A stretch of DNA of 64,000 bases from G965276765 sp965276765 (lineage in GTDB: Bacteria; Actinomycetota; Acidimicrobiia; Acidimicrobiales; Palsa-688): NCBI GenBank assembly GCA_965276765.1, contig OZ255627.1:1550001-1614000 (forward strand), read 5' to 3'. Below, piece by piece: positions 8,503-16,468 of the stretch. The notes under the pieces are model-generated. The model saw only the letters and a program-made list of their open reading frames with translations, was not told where the DNA came from and made no database searches. The position numbers and the translations under genes are program-made. Numbering within the stretch: the first letter of the stretch is position 1; each line of letters opens with the position of its first letter.

Positions 8503-9257
8503 CGCCTGGCGGCCCGGACGACTTCGGTCTGGTCGAGGAACTCCTTAGCGAGGAGGACGAACCCACCCGCCACCTCCAAGCCGACGACGGCGTTAAGCAA
8601 CGGCAGGGTCCCTCCGGAGATGAGATTGCCGGGGCGCCCGAGGCCGACCACATTGGTGAGGTAGGCGACCCCGCCGAGCAGCCCGAGAATCCCGACGAAG
8701 ACATAACCTCCCGCCCCGATACCGTCGGCCGCCTCGACGAGGGTGCCCGGCTCGAAACGCTCGACGTTGAGGTAGCCGGTGGCCAGGTAGATGACGTAAA
8801 CGGCGCTGGCAAGCACAACGCCGCCCTGGAAGCCGCCGCCGGGCGAGATCTGCCCGTGGGTCACGGTCTCGAGGCCGACGACGACAAGGAGCGGGGCGAC
8901 CAGGACCGCCAAGAACCCGACGGTCGGGCTCGGTGGCGGGATGCGACGGTCGGGCGCCTCGTCCTCGGGCAGCTGGCGGCTCTCGTCGGCGAGCGGGCGC
9001 AGCAGGATCGAGACGCCGGCCACGGCGGCGAAGAGGATGAACTCCTCGAAGAGCGTGTCGACGCCCCGGTAGTCGAAGCTGATGGCCGAGACCACGTCGG
9101 TCGCGTGACGCTGCGGAACCGACAGCGAGTTGAGGATCCGGGCGTAGGTGGAGGCAGGCGCACCGAAACCGTGCATACCCCCGAGTCCGACGGCCAGACC
9201 GACAGCCAGGCCCGCGGCCGCTACGGCGAACACCCACAGCCGGGTTTTCGTGGTCAC
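8499..9257 (-). CDS. mrpB: Fused MbhE-like/MrpB subunit of Mrp antiporter
   Basis: A 252-residue membrane protein joining two units often encoded apart. Residues 1-90 resemble MbhE or the extreme C-terminus of MrpA, with the hallmark DYRGVDTLFEEFILFAAVAG; residues about 105-250 are MrpB/MnhB, with THGQISPGGGFQGGVV. In Bacillus-type Mrp the first part belongs to MrpA; in archaeal Mbh/Mrp-type modules it is a separate small subunit. GTG start at 9257 overlaps the upstream stop (GTGA). The protein should form the interface between the small EFG module and the C-D antiporter pair. Confidence 0.88.
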   Translation of the reverse strand: MTTKTRLWVFAVAAAGLAVGLAVGLGGMHGFGAPASTYARILNSLSVPQRHATDVVSAISFDYRGVDTLFEEFILFAAVAGVSILLRPLADESRQLPEDEAPDRRIPPPSPTVGFLAVLVAPLLVVVGLETVTHGQISPGGGFQGGVVLASAVYVIYLATGYLNVERFEPGTLVEAADGIGAGGYVFVGILGLLGGVAYLTNVVGLGRPGNLISGGTLPLLNAVVGLEVAGGFVLLAKEFLDQTEVVRAARR

Positions 9258-9496
9258 TGCCCGCGCCGGCCGACCTTGGCCAAGCTGAGGAGAACCATGA
9301 GCGGCAGCGCCACCGCGCCGACCACGAGTTGAGAAAGAGCTACGTCACCGGCCTGCATGCTCAGGTACAGCGCGGCCAGGCACAACCCGAAGAAGCCGAC
9401 GACAAACGCCTGCCGTAACGGGTCACGGGTGAACACGACGGCCGTGCCCGACGCCGCCACCCAAACCAAGGCGACGGCGATCACTGCACTCCTCAC
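9254..9496 (-). CDS. MbhD-like subunit (DUF4040) of Mrp antiporter
   Basis: An 80-residue hydrophobic protein with two to three membrane segments: AVIAVALVWVAASGTAVVF, AFVVGFFGLCLAALYL and QLVVGAVALPLMVLLSL, the last with the conserved pattern of the DUF4040/MbhD family (the penultimate part of MrpA in bacteria with full-length MrpA). I chose GTG 9496, which overlaps the stop of mrpG in a GTGA; a longer reading to 9754 would run through mrpG in another frame. Its presence as a free-standing gene marks this as the archaeal-like split form of the complex. Confidence 0.85.
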   Translation of the reverse strand: MRSAVIAVALVWVAASGTAVVFTRDPLRQAFVVGFFGLCLAALYLSMQAGDVALSQLVVGAVALPLMVLLSLAKVGRRGQ

Positions 9497-9813
9497 TGCC
9501 GTCGCCTCCGAGCCGCCCCAGGGGTAGCCCCGTCGGCCCGGCGGCGAACCTCGAACGAGCGGGCGCAGGCGTGGGAAACCAGCGGGCTCGTGAACAAGGT
9601 CACCGCGGCGAGAAGAACCGCCGAGGTACCGGACGCGTCGAGGCCCTCGTGGACAACCACAGCGGCGCAGGCGGCGGCAACACCGAGGGTCGAGGCGGGG
9701 GTAACGATGTGGAGGCGGTCCATCGGGTCGTCGAGGACGGCAATCCCCACACACGAGGCCAGGATTACCGCCAGGCCGACGGCAAGCAGAGCGACGGCGA
9801 CCACGTCACGCAC
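9493..9813 (-). CDS. mrpG: Mrp antiporter subunit G (MrpG/MnhG)
   Basis: A 106-residue small subunit with three membrane helices. LDDPMDRLHIVTPASTLG is the MrpG family motif (D-x-x-x-R-L-H). GTG start at 9813; the gap to mrpF is only 6 nt and the stop overlaps the MbhD-like gene. The C-terminal Arg-rich tail is probably cytoplasmic. Part of the EFG membrane module. Confidence 0.9.
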   Translation of the reverse strand: MRDVVAVALLAVGLAVILASCVGIAVLDDPMDRLHIVTPASTLGVAAACAAVVVHEGLDASGTSAVLLAAVTLFTSPLVSHACARSFEVRRRADGATPGAARRRRQ

Positions 9814-9819
9814 CGGCGG

Positions 9820-10071
9820 TCACACCCAGCGCTCCAGGAAGCGGGCGAAGGCCAGCGTGCCCCCCGTCGACATGACGGCCAGGACCGCACCAAGCGAAGC
9901 GAGAGCCGGTTCGGCGAAGCCGACCGCCAGGAACAACAGGATCAGCGACTGGACCGTCCCGGTGAGCCCCAGCGCCACGAGTCGGTCCTCGGGGCGTCCC
10001 CGCCAGCACACCCACGCACACGGGCCCAGCGCGACCATCAGCACCAGCACGCCGACAAGGAAAGCGGTCAC
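9820..10071 (-). CDS. mrpF: Mrp antiporter subunit F (MrpF/MnhF)
   Basis: An 83-residue membrane protein with three helices, including FLVGVLVLMVALGPCAWVCW and LASLGAVLAVMSTGGTLAFA. The segment GRPEDRLVALGLTG matches the cytoplasmic loop conserved in MrpF (normally GP..DR..A). GTG start at 10071 lies in a GTGA overlap with the mrpE stop, which fixes the start against longer readings in the same frame. Confidence 0.88.
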   Translation of the reverse strand: MTAFLVGVLVLMVALGPCAWVCWRGRPEDRLVALGLTGTVQSLILLFLAVGFAEPALASLGAVLAVMSTGGTLAFARFLERWV

Positions 10072-10580
10072 CGGGCGGGACCCCGCGGTTTCTCGACGAA
10101 GTCGTGCACGGTCGCCACCCCGGTCTCGGCATCGATATCGATCACGATCGTGTCGGGCGTAAACGACAGCAACCCCCCGACCACCCCGCTGCGCCGGGCC
10201 GCAGGCCAGCCCCCGCCGCGCACGTCGGTGGCGACGGTCCGGACACCGCCAGGCGGCCCGTACCCCCGAGCGCGCCGCCAGGTGGCCGCATAGACGCCGA
10301 CGGTCTGCCGGCACAACCGCGGTCCGAGACGGACCAATACACCAAGATCGGAGCGGCGAAAAGAGGGCACGGCCCTGCCCTCGACGCTCACGAACCACGC
10401 GGCGAGCACACCGGCGCCAGCAGCGACCAGACCGGCAAGGTTGTCCTGCAGGTCGGCCTGCCCTACGAGAGCGATCCATACCCCGAGGAGAACGCCGAAA
10501 GCAATGAGGGCACCGGCAATCAAACGCCCGAGAGGCGGTCGCGGTCCGCCCTCAAGCCCCGCCGGATGTTTCCGCAGCAT
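10068..10580 (-). CDS. mrpE: Mrp antiporter subunit E (MrpE/MnhE)
   Basis: A 170-residue subunit from ATG 10580 (an upstream in-frame start at 10721 adds 47 residues with no family character). Two membrane helices (LIAGALIAFGVLLGVWIALV, then LAGLVAAGAGVLAAWFVS) precede a soluble domain with LLSFTPDTIVIDIDAETGVA, close to the MrpE signature SxxPGTxxVDxD. First gene of the seven-gene antiporter operon running mrpE-F-G-MbhD-MbhE/B-C-D. The operon should exchange Na+ or K+ for H+ and help in pH or salt homeostasis. Confidence 0.85.
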   Translation of the reverse strand: MLRKHPAGLEGGPRPPLGRLIAGALIAFGVLLGVWIALVGQADLQDNLAGLVAAGAGVLAAWFVSVEGRAVPSFRRSDLGVLVRLGPRLCRQTVGVYAATWRRARGYGPPGGVRTVATDVRGGGWPAARRSGVVGGLLSFTPDTIVIDIDAETGVATVHDFVEKPRGPAR

Positions 10581-10686
10581 CGCAGCGACCGTACCGACGA
10601 TGCGAGGCACGGTGGGGGATCCCAGTACCGGCCCGCCTCCCACGAGCGGGCGCCCCGGCTTCGCGGGGTAGGCCAGGAGAGGCGGC

Positions 10687-11475
10687 CTAGGAAACTGGTG
10701 TCTCGCGCGCCGGAGGGACACCCGTCGGCGTCATGCCGACCCGGCCTATCGCAAGAGCGAAGCGGCGAGCGTCCCGTAGAGCGCAGCCGTTGGTGTCGTT
10801 GTTGAAGTACACGTACACGTCGGCCGTTGGCGGCCACATCGACGCAAGCCGCTCGGCCCAGGTCCGTAGGGCTGTCCGGCCGTAGCAGGACTCGGGTCGC
10901 GCCCGACCGCCGTGCATCCTGACATAGCCCCACGGCGCCGTTCGCCACAGCGGGCCGTGGACACCGCTCGTGTCGGTCAGGCAAAACGCGGCCCCATGGT
11001 TCTCGAGCACCCGTCTCGTCTCTTCGGTGGCCCAGCTCGGGTGGCGGACTTCGACGGCGACTCGGACACCGCTGGGAAAGGCATCGAGCGTCCGGTCCAG
11101 CGCGGCCGCGTCCATGCTCAGGGTCGGCGGGAGCTGCAACAGGACCGGACCGAGCTTGGGCCCGAGGGCGCCTGCCCGCTCCATCAGGCGCGCCACCGGC
11201 TCCTCCGGTTCCTTGAGGCGCCGGACGTGGGTCAGGTATCTGCTGGCCTTGAGGGCCACCGTGAAGCCTTGGGGTAGCGTCGCCGCCCACCTGGCGAAGG
11301 TCGACCGATCGGGCAGGCGGTAGAACGCGTTGTTGATCTCGACCGTCGAGAAGCGTTGGGCGTAGTAGCCGAGCCACTCCGCGGTGGTCAGCTCGGCCGG
11401 GTAGAACCCTCCTCGCCAGTGCCGGTAGTGCCATCCCGACGTGCCGATCAGAACCCTCCCGTCCCCGCCGGTCAC
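10687..11475 (-). CDS. DUF72 family protein (YecE-like TIM barrel)
   Basis: A 262-residue DUF72 protein; function not established for the family. Seen: the N-terminal GTSGWHYRHWRGGFYP, then YYAQRFSTVEINNAFYRLP, LLQLPPTL, VEVRHPSW, YVRMHGG and the Asn-rich VYVYFNNDTNG near the C-terminus, all standard DUF72 motifs. Start taken as GTG 11475 because GGGGAG lies 5 nt upstream; 13 more in-frame residues are possible from 11514. It ends 107 nt before mrpE but has no obvious tie to the antiporter. Confidence 0.88.
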   Translation of the reverse strand: MTGGDGRVLIGTSGWHYRHWRGGFYPAELTTAEWLGYYAQRFSTVEINNAFYRLPDRSTFARWAATLPQGFTVALKASRYLTHVRRLKEPEEPVARLMERAGALGPKLGPVLLQLPPTLSMDAAALDRTLDAFPSGVRVAVEVRHPSWATEETRRVLENHGAAFCLTDTSGVHGPLWRTAPWGYVRMHGGRARPESCYGRTALRTWAERLASMWPPTADVYVYFNNDTNGCALRDARRFALAIGRVGMTPTGVPPARETPVS

Positions 11476-11601
11476 GGTCGCTCCCCTGTGTCTCGGTGAC
11501 GGGATCTGTCGCATCCCGGTCGATTCGGCACATGACCTCCTCGCCCCCTGAAGGAGCGCCGAAGACCAACGATCGCGGGGCGCCCAGCGGGTTCCTGGCG
11601 T

Positions 11602-11955
11602 TCAGGCGTTGACGACACCCAGGACCGCGAATCCGGCGGTTACGGCGGCGTCGGTCAGTGCTGCTCGTCGCCAGCGGGCGTTCAGCCAGGCAAAGCCGAC
11701 GTCGCTCGCGGCATGGATCAGGTCGACGCCCACGCCGATCTCCCGGGCCGTGCCACCGAAGCGCCGTTCGGCGGCCGCCTCGGCCAGGTGCCGGGCGCCG
11801 AGGATCCGCATGACCCGCCGCGGCCCCCGGCCCTCGTCGGCCCCGCCCATGAGCCGCAAGATCTGCCCTGGCGCTACGAGTAGGGCGGTGCCCCAGGTGA
11901 CCCGGACGGCGAGCGGGATCGGTGCCGCCTTGTGCCAGCGAGAGTCGGCGCTCAC
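11602..11955 (-). CDS. Small hydrophobic protein of unknown function
   Basis: A 117-residue protein I cannot place in a named family. It has a hydrophobic N-terminal stretch (VRVTWGTALLVAPGQILRLM), an amphipathic centre with many Arg and Ala, and a hydrophobic end (DAAVTAGFAVLGVVNA), suggesting two to three membrane-associated helices. Its ATG overlaps the stop of the SDR gene (ATGA), so the two are co-translated and probably work together or share regulation. Confidence 0.7.
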   Translation of the reverse strand: MSADSRWHKAAPIPLAVRVTWGTALLVAPGQILRLMGGADEGRGPRRVMRILGARHLAEAAAERRFGGTAREIGVGVDLIHAASDVGFAWLNARWRRAALTDAAVTAGFAVLGVVNA

Positions 11956-12959
11956 CCCACGGTACCGGAGCGTCGCGACCGGTCCCTGGCGGTGGCGATG
12001 GCTGCGGCCACGAAGGTCTTGCCGGTTTGGGGGAGCGTCTTGAGGAAGCTGGGGTCCAGGAACCCCCCGGCCTTGTCGTCGAAGATGCCGTGCGCGCCGG
12101 CGTCGTGGTCGTCGTCGGCGGGGTGGCGGAGGTTGTCGGGCCGGTCACGACCGATGCCCTCTGCGGTCAGCTGGCTGTCCCATGCGCCGATGGCGGCGTA
12201 GTGGTTGCCGAACCCTGGGGCGACCGAGCCGGCGGCTACCAGCATCTTGTTCCACGAGCCCACGATCTTGGAGCGTCGACCGTCGAGGGCGGCGGCCACG
12301 ATGTACTTGGCCGGTATCTCGGGCTGGTAGATCGGGGGGACCGGTTGGGGATGGTGGTCCATGGTGGTCTGGCACCAGTCGAACTGGGGGGTGTTGACGG
12401 CCGGAAGGTGGACCATCGAGAGCCGCACGTGGCTGCCCTGGTGGAGCAGCTCGGCTCTCGTGGATTCGAAGAAGCCCCGGCAGGCGAACTTGGCCGAGCA
12501 GTAGGTGGCCTGCAGGGGAATGCCGATGTAGGCGAGGGCCGAGCCGACGTTGACGATGTTGCCGCAGTCGCGAGGGCGCATCCGCTCCAGCGCCGCCATA
12601 GTGCCCCAGACTTGGCCGAGGAAGGTCACCTCGACGGCCCGACGGAAGTCGTCGGGTTTGGTCTCAGACAAAGGAGCGAAGCTGGTGGTCATGGCATCGT
12701 TGACCCACACGTCGAGCGGGCCGAGCTCCGACTCCGCCGTCGATGCGGCCCCATCGACGGCGTCATAGTCGGCAACGTCAGCGGGCACGGCGATGGCTCG
12801 GCCGCCGCGGGCTCGTACCTCGGCTGCGGCGGCATCGAGCCCGGCTCTTCCCCTCGCCAGGAGGGCGACGTCGAAGCCGTGGTCGGCCAGGGCGACGGCC
12901 GTGGCTCTCCCCACTCCGGCCGATGCGCCGGTCACGAGGGCAACTTTTCGCTTCGCCAT
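11952..12959 (-). CDS. Short-chain dehydrogenase/reductase with C-terminal extension
   Basis: A 335-residue NAD(P)-dependent SDR. The Rossmann motif VALVTGASAGVGRA is at about residues 6-19, the catalytic Ser in IVNVGSALAYIG and the YxxxK dyad in YCSAK. It is about 85 residues longer than a classical SDR; the tail (NHYAAIGAWDSQLTAEG onward) contains GGFLDPSFLKTLPQTGK and resembles the extended SDRs found beside glucose/sorbosone-type genes in soil bacteria. Start at ATG 12959; an upstream in-frame start at 13019 adds residues without family similarity. Substrate unknown. Co-transcribed with the downstream small hydrophobic protein. Confidence 0.85.
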   Translation of the reverse strand: MAKRKVALVTGASAGVGRATAVALADHGFDVALLARGRAGLDAAAAEVRARGGRAIAVPADVADYDAVDGAASTAESELGPLDVWVNDAMTTSFAPLSETKPDDFRRAVEVTFLGQVWGTMAALERMRPRDCGNIVNVGSALAYIGIPLQATYCSAKFACRGFFESTRAELLHQGSHVRLSMVHLPAVNTPQFDWCQTTMDHHPQPVPPIYQPEIPAKYIVAAALDGRRSKIVGSWNKMLVAAGSVAPGFGNHYAAIGAWDSQLTAEGIGRDRPDNLRHPADDDHDAGAHGIFDDKAGGFLDPSFLKTLPQTGKTFVAAAIATARDRSRRSGTVG

Positions 12960-13045
12960 GCATTCTCGATTCTTGGTAGGGCCCTTGGTGAACGTCGGGC
13001 GTGTCGCGTGGATAACCAACGCGATTTACCCAGTGGCGGCGGAGC

Positions 13046-14806
13046 TCACCCTTCGGCGTGTTCGGGAGCGAGCGCGATGCTGCACTCGAGGAGCAGGGCG
13101 TGGACGAATGCCTGGGGGAGATTGCCGCGCAGCTGGCGCTGCTCGACGTCGAACTCCTCCGCCAGCAGCCCGGGGGAACCGCACGCGCTGCGGTTGCGTT
13201 CGAAGTGGGCTCGTGCGCCCAGGTGGGCGCCCTGCCGCTCCTTGGCCAGTGCCAGCAGGAATCCACACAACAAGAACGCCCCCTCCGCCTCGCCGAGAGG
13301 GCGGGCATCCTGACGAAAGCGGTATACGTAGTCGTCCCGGAGGAGCTCGGCCTCGACTGCGGCCACCGTGGCGACGCTGCGGGGGTCGGCCGGTGACAGG
13401 CCGCTGCGGATGCTGGCCAGGAGCAGAGCGGCGTCGACCCGTTGGTCGCCGGGCGAGCGTTGCCACCTCCCGTCGGGATGGAGGCAGTCGCTCGATACGT
13501 CGGCGAGGATGGCGTCGGCCAGGGCACTCCAGCGGCCCGACTGCGCCGCCGGGGCCTCGGCGGCCACGGACCTGAGGCCGGAGACGCAGGTGAGGCGCGA
13601 GTGAGCCCAGCGCTGGTCGTCGATCTCCCAGATGCCGGCGTCGGCGTCATGCCAGCGGGCCTCGATGGCCGCCACGGCGGCCTCGACCGCTTGCCAGTGG
13701 CTGCCGTCGATGCGGCCATAGGTGGATGCCGCCGCCAGCAGCTCGAGGGCCTCGCCCAGAGCGTCGAGCTGGAACTGCTTGTTGACCCAGTTGCCAGCCT
13801 TGTCGGCGCCCCCCGGATACCCGGCCAAGTGGGGAAGGGACCGTTCGTCGGGGACGGCTCCCCCTTTCACCGTGTACGCCGGCTTCAGCTGCGGGCCGTC
13901 CGAGAGGATCCGCTCCGAGACGAACTGCACCGTCGAGTCGAGCAGCGGGAAGTGACCATGGGCGGCGACGGCCATGCCGGCGTAGCACTGGTCGCGGATC
14001 CAGGCGTAGCGGTAGTCATAGTTGCGGCCGGCCTCGGCGCGCTCGGGCAGGCTCATGCTCGCAGCGGCGACCATGCCACCGCCGCCGCTCGTGAGCCCGG
14101 AGAGCACGGCCATCGCCGCCTCGGCGTCGCGCCGGCCGAGCACACGGTCATCGAGCACAGGGACAGCGACCCGCCAACCGGCCTCGGTGGCGCTCCACGC
14201 AGCGTCGGGGGTCGGCGCTTCGGCGGGAGCGGGCCGATCGCCAAATTCGAGCACCAGGTCGTGGGTCTCACCGGCCTTCAGTTCCAGGTCGAGCACGAGC
14301 GGTCCCCGACCGGCACGGTGGGCGGCGGCGGCGCCCGACCAGCGGAACGACACATGGCCGGATCGGCCGGTCCAGGTGCCCTGTTCGTCACGATGGGTGT
14401 CGCGCATGGCCTCGGTCCCGAAGCCGGCGCTGACGTCGAGGACGACCCTGATGCGGGCCGAGCCTTCGAGCACACCGATCCGACGCAAGAGCACGCCCGC
14501 GTCGGGATCCGACGGCAGGGCCAGAGCTTCCCGGCTCTCGATGACACCCCCAGATGTCACCCACCGGCTGTTCCAAATCAACGACCTGGGGTCGTAGTAG
14601 CCGCCCCACGTGTAGGAATCGACCGGCGTGACGGCGTAGCAACCCTCGCCTCCGATCAACGTGGAGAAGACGGCGTCGGAGTCCCACGCCGGCGCGCACA
14701 TCCACGCCACGTCACCGCGCGGACCGATGAGGGCCCCGCGCTCTCCGTCGGCTATCAGCGCATACTCGCGCAGGACGTGGGGAGGGAAGTCGGTCGAGAG
14801 GTCCAT
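13046..14806 (-). CDS. Glycoside hydrolase family 15 protein (glucoamylase/trehalase-like)
   Basis: A 586-residue cytoplasmic (no signal peptide) inverting glycosidase of family GH15. The N-terminal beta-sandwich begins ALIADGERGALIGPRGDVAW; the (alpha/alpha)6 barrel carries the family hallmark GRNYDYRYAWIRDQ, then NKQFQLDALGEALEL and, near the C-terminus, EGAFLLCGFLLALA, all positions conserved in bacterial GH15. Members hydrolyse alpha-glucans, isomaltose-type sugars or trehalose; which one cannot be read here. It is 86 nt from the SDR start and divergent from the ANTAR regulator. Confidence 0.9.
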   Translation of the reverse strand: MDLSTDFPPHVLREYALIADGERGALIGPRGDVAWMCAPAWDSDAVFSTLIGGEGCYAVTPVDSYTWGGYYDPRSLIWNSRWVTSGGVIESREALALPSDPDAGVLLRRIGVLEGSARIRVVLDVSAGFGTEAMRDTHRDEQGTWTGRSGHVSFRWSGAAAAHRAGRGPLVLDLELKAGETHDLVLEFGDRPAPAEAPTPDAAWSATEAGWRVAVPVLDDRVLGRRDAEAAMAVLSGLTSGGGGMVAAASMSLPERAEAGRNYDYRYAWIRDQCYAGMAVAAHGHFPLLDSTVQFVSERILSDGPQLKPAYTVKGGAVPDERSLPHLAGYPGGADKAGNWVNKQFQLDALGEALELLAAASTYGRIDGSHWQAVEAAVAAIEARWHDADAGIWEIDDQRWAHSRLTCVSGLRSVAAEAPAAQSGRWSALADAILADVSSDCLHPDGRWQRSPGDQRVDAALLLASIRSGLSPADPRSVATVAAVEAELLRDDYVYRFRQDARPLGEAEGAFLLCGFLLALAKERQGAHLGARAHFERNRSACGSPGLLAEEFDVEQRQLRGNLPQAFVHALLLECSIALAPEHAEG

Positions 14807-14937
14807 GGCGGGCGCCGATCCTACGCCGTGGAGTTGACTGCCGACCCGGCCGCTCTCCGGCGGGCCGATCGTGTCATGCTGTCGGCGTCGCAGGGCAGCT
14901 GGGGGTCGACCGTGGCTCGATGAGCAGGTGAGGAGTG

Positions 14938-15654
14938 ATGGTGGCGTTCACCGTGGATGAGATCCGGAACGCGCTGAGGGACCTCGACAGCGTGCGCTAC
15001 GGTGCCGGAGACCTGCAGAGCGCTATTGATAAAATCGTTACAACGACGCACAAGCTCTTTTCCGTCGATGGTGCGGCGTTGATGCTCGTCGATGATCAGA
15101 TGGCGCTTCGGAACGCGGCCGCCTCGGATGATCGGCTCCGGCACCTCGAAGATCTGCAGCTCCGCCACGATGATGGTCCGTGCATCGACGCCTTCGAACG
15201 GAAGTCATTGGTTGGCTCTGACGACTTAGAATCGGAGCGGCGATGGAGCGCCTTTTCCTCGGATGCGGCAGACGCTGGCCTTCGTGCCCTTCTGGCCAGC
15301 CCGATTCCCTATGCGTCCGACGCCGTCGGTGTGGTCGTCGTGTTCTCGGCAAAGGCGCGGGCCTGGTCACCTGAGGGTGAGCTTGCCCTCATGGCCTTTA
15401 CCGATCTTGCTGCCTTGGCGATCGCCACCGGTATGCAGAGCGCTGAGCGAGGCGACCGAGCGGAGCAGTTGCAGACGGCGCTCGATGCCAGGATCTCGAT
15501 CGAACAGGCGAAGGGCGTGCTCGTCGCCTCGGAACGCGTGACTCCCCGTGAGGCGTTCCAGCACATCCGGGACGAGGCACGCCGATCTCGACGGAAGACG
15601 TCAGAGGTAGCGGCAGGGATCGTACGAGCTGCGCAAACGGAAGCTGAGCGCTGA
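14938..15654 (+). CDS. GAF-ANTAR domain RNA-binding antitermination regulator
   Basis: About 238 residues. Residues 25-165 form a GAF sensor domain (TTHKLFSVDGAALMLVDDQ, HDDGPCIDAF, GLRALLASPI); residues 178-232 form an ANTAR domain with LDARISIEQAKGVLVA and the helix TPREAFQHIRDEARRSRRK. ANTAR proteins bind paired hairpins in nascent RNA and act as antiterminators, the GAF domain supplying the signal. The DGPC pattern is typical of actinobacterial GAF-ANTAR proteins. The start lies in a cluster of candidates (GTG 14935, ATG 14938, GTG 14941) just after AGGAG. Ends 14 nt before a strong terminator hairpin. Confidence 0.92.
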   Translation: MVAFTVDEIRNALRDLDSVRYGAGDLQSAIDKIVTTTHKLFSVDGAALMLVDDQMALRNAAASDDRLRHLEDLQLRHDDGPCIDAFERKSLVGSDDLESERRWSAFSSDAADAGLRALLASPIPYASDAVGVVVVFSAKARAWSPEGELALMAFTDLAALAIATGMQSAERGDRAEQLQTALDARISIEQAKGVLVASERVTPREAFQHIRDEARRSRRKTSEVAAGIVRAAQTEAER

Positions 15655-15668
15655 GCCCGACGGCAGAC

Positions 15669-15713
15669 AGCCCCACCGGGTCAGCAGCCCACGTCGGCTG
15701 ACCCGGTGGGGCT
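15669..15713. terminator. Strong bidirectional terminator hairpin
   Basis: A perfect 17-bp inverted repeat (arms 15669-15685 and 15697-15713, first arm AGCCCCACCGGGTCAGC) with an 11-nt loop, between two convergent genes. There is no T tract, as is common for actinobacterial terminators. It should end transcripts from both the GAF-ANTAR gene and the small membrane protein gene. Confidence 0.85.
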
Positions 15714-15756
15714 GGCTGACCCGCCCTGGAAGAGGGACGGGCCAGACCGGTCCTGG

Positions 15757-15978
15757 CTAGAAGTAGTGCCGTCTTCCGCCAACGGCGTGCCCAAGGGCGC
15801 CGAAAGCAACGAGAATAAGACCAACAACGAGGACGATAATCCCGATCGCCCAGACGATCGCAATTTTGGTCAGCAGGCCGATGAGCAGTAGGACAATTCC
15901 AACGATGATCAAGAGAACTCCAGTCTTTGGTCGCAGCGCGACGAGGAACAGCATGCGGTTAGCACCGTCTCGATCCAT
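15757..15978 (-). CDS. Small two-helix membrane protein (DUF6131-like)
   Basis: A 73-residue protein (65 if started at ATG 15954). Almost all of it is two hydrophobic helices: GVLLIIVGIVLLLIGLLTKI and VWAIGIIVLVVGLILVAFG, followed by a short basic tail GRRHYF. It resembles small actinobacterial membrane proteins such as DUF6131, whose function is unknown. Monocistronic, terminated by the hairpin at 15669-15713. Confidence 0.75.
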   Translation of the reverse strand: MDRDGANRMLFLVALRPKTGVLLIIVGIVLLLIGLLTKIAIVWAIGIIVLVVGLILVAFGALGHAVGGRRHYF

Positions 15979-16052
15979 TCTGTAAGGGGCATCCTCCAGG
16001 TGAGGGTAAGGCAGGCGAAGGGCGGAAGAGGCCGTCACGTCCCCTGCGGCGG

Positions 16053-16097
16053 GTCGGTGGTGTGGGGGCACGCCTTTGGGCCCCGCGCACCACCGAC
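16053..16097. other. Stem-loop with perfect 10-bp arms in intergenic DNA
   Basis: GTCGGTGGTG (16053-16062) pairs with CACCACCGAC (16088-16097); the inner part can pair further (GGGGC with GCCCC). Such a nested stem in a gene-free stretch could be a leader structure of the small membrane protein gene, a terminator-like element, or part of a small RNA. It is not followed by a T run. Confidence 0.5.
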
Positions 16098-16408
16098 GCT
16101 TAGCAACGAGAGGGGAGACGTGCGACTACCTCAGTGCTGCACCGCACGAACATCACCATTCTCGTACACCTCTTCTGAACCTGGGCGCTTCGGCCAGAGG
16201 GACGGGATCCGTCAGGGGCCGGGCGCACCGGGCGAGCGTGGTCGCGGGGAGCATGGCGACGTTCGATCCGTTTCTTCCCTACAGCGGAGGAAACCAAACT
16301 GGTTCACCGACATTTTCACGCCGAGCAGACGTCATCCTCGTTCGGGGCACCACCAGGGGTGGCTCTCGACTGTTGCCCTAGAAAGCTGAACGTGCTCTCA
16401 GGACCCGA

Positions 16409-16434
16409 GTGTCGGGCATTTTGACGCGGGGTAT
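16409..16434 (+). promoter_or_regulatory. Candidate stress-sigma (SigB/SigF-type) promoter
   Basis: GTGT, 16 nt, then GGGTAT, close to the actinobacterial general-stress consensus GTTT-N15-17-GGGTAT, 35 nt upstream of the DUF1259 gene start. One mismatch in the -35. It would place the Tat-exported DUF1259 protein under stress control (inference). Confidence 0.45.
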
Positions 16435-16468
16435 ACGTCCTCAAGCCCTACGACGGAAGGACGCACAT

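Larger units (their letters stand above)
15979..16468. other. Long intergenic region without a supported gene
   Basis: About 490 nt between divergent genes. I find no reading frame with family similarity or a ribosome site. It holds the stem-loop at 16053-16097 and a SigB/SigF-like promoter near its right end. Base composition is slightly lower in GC than the flanks in the part at 16295-16400. Confidence 0.7.

Noticed and set aside
16421..16437. TTGACG and TATACG as a housekeeping promoter before the DUF1259 gene
   Set aside because: Only about 5 nt separate the two elements, far too short; the GTGT-N16-GGGTAT reading fits better.
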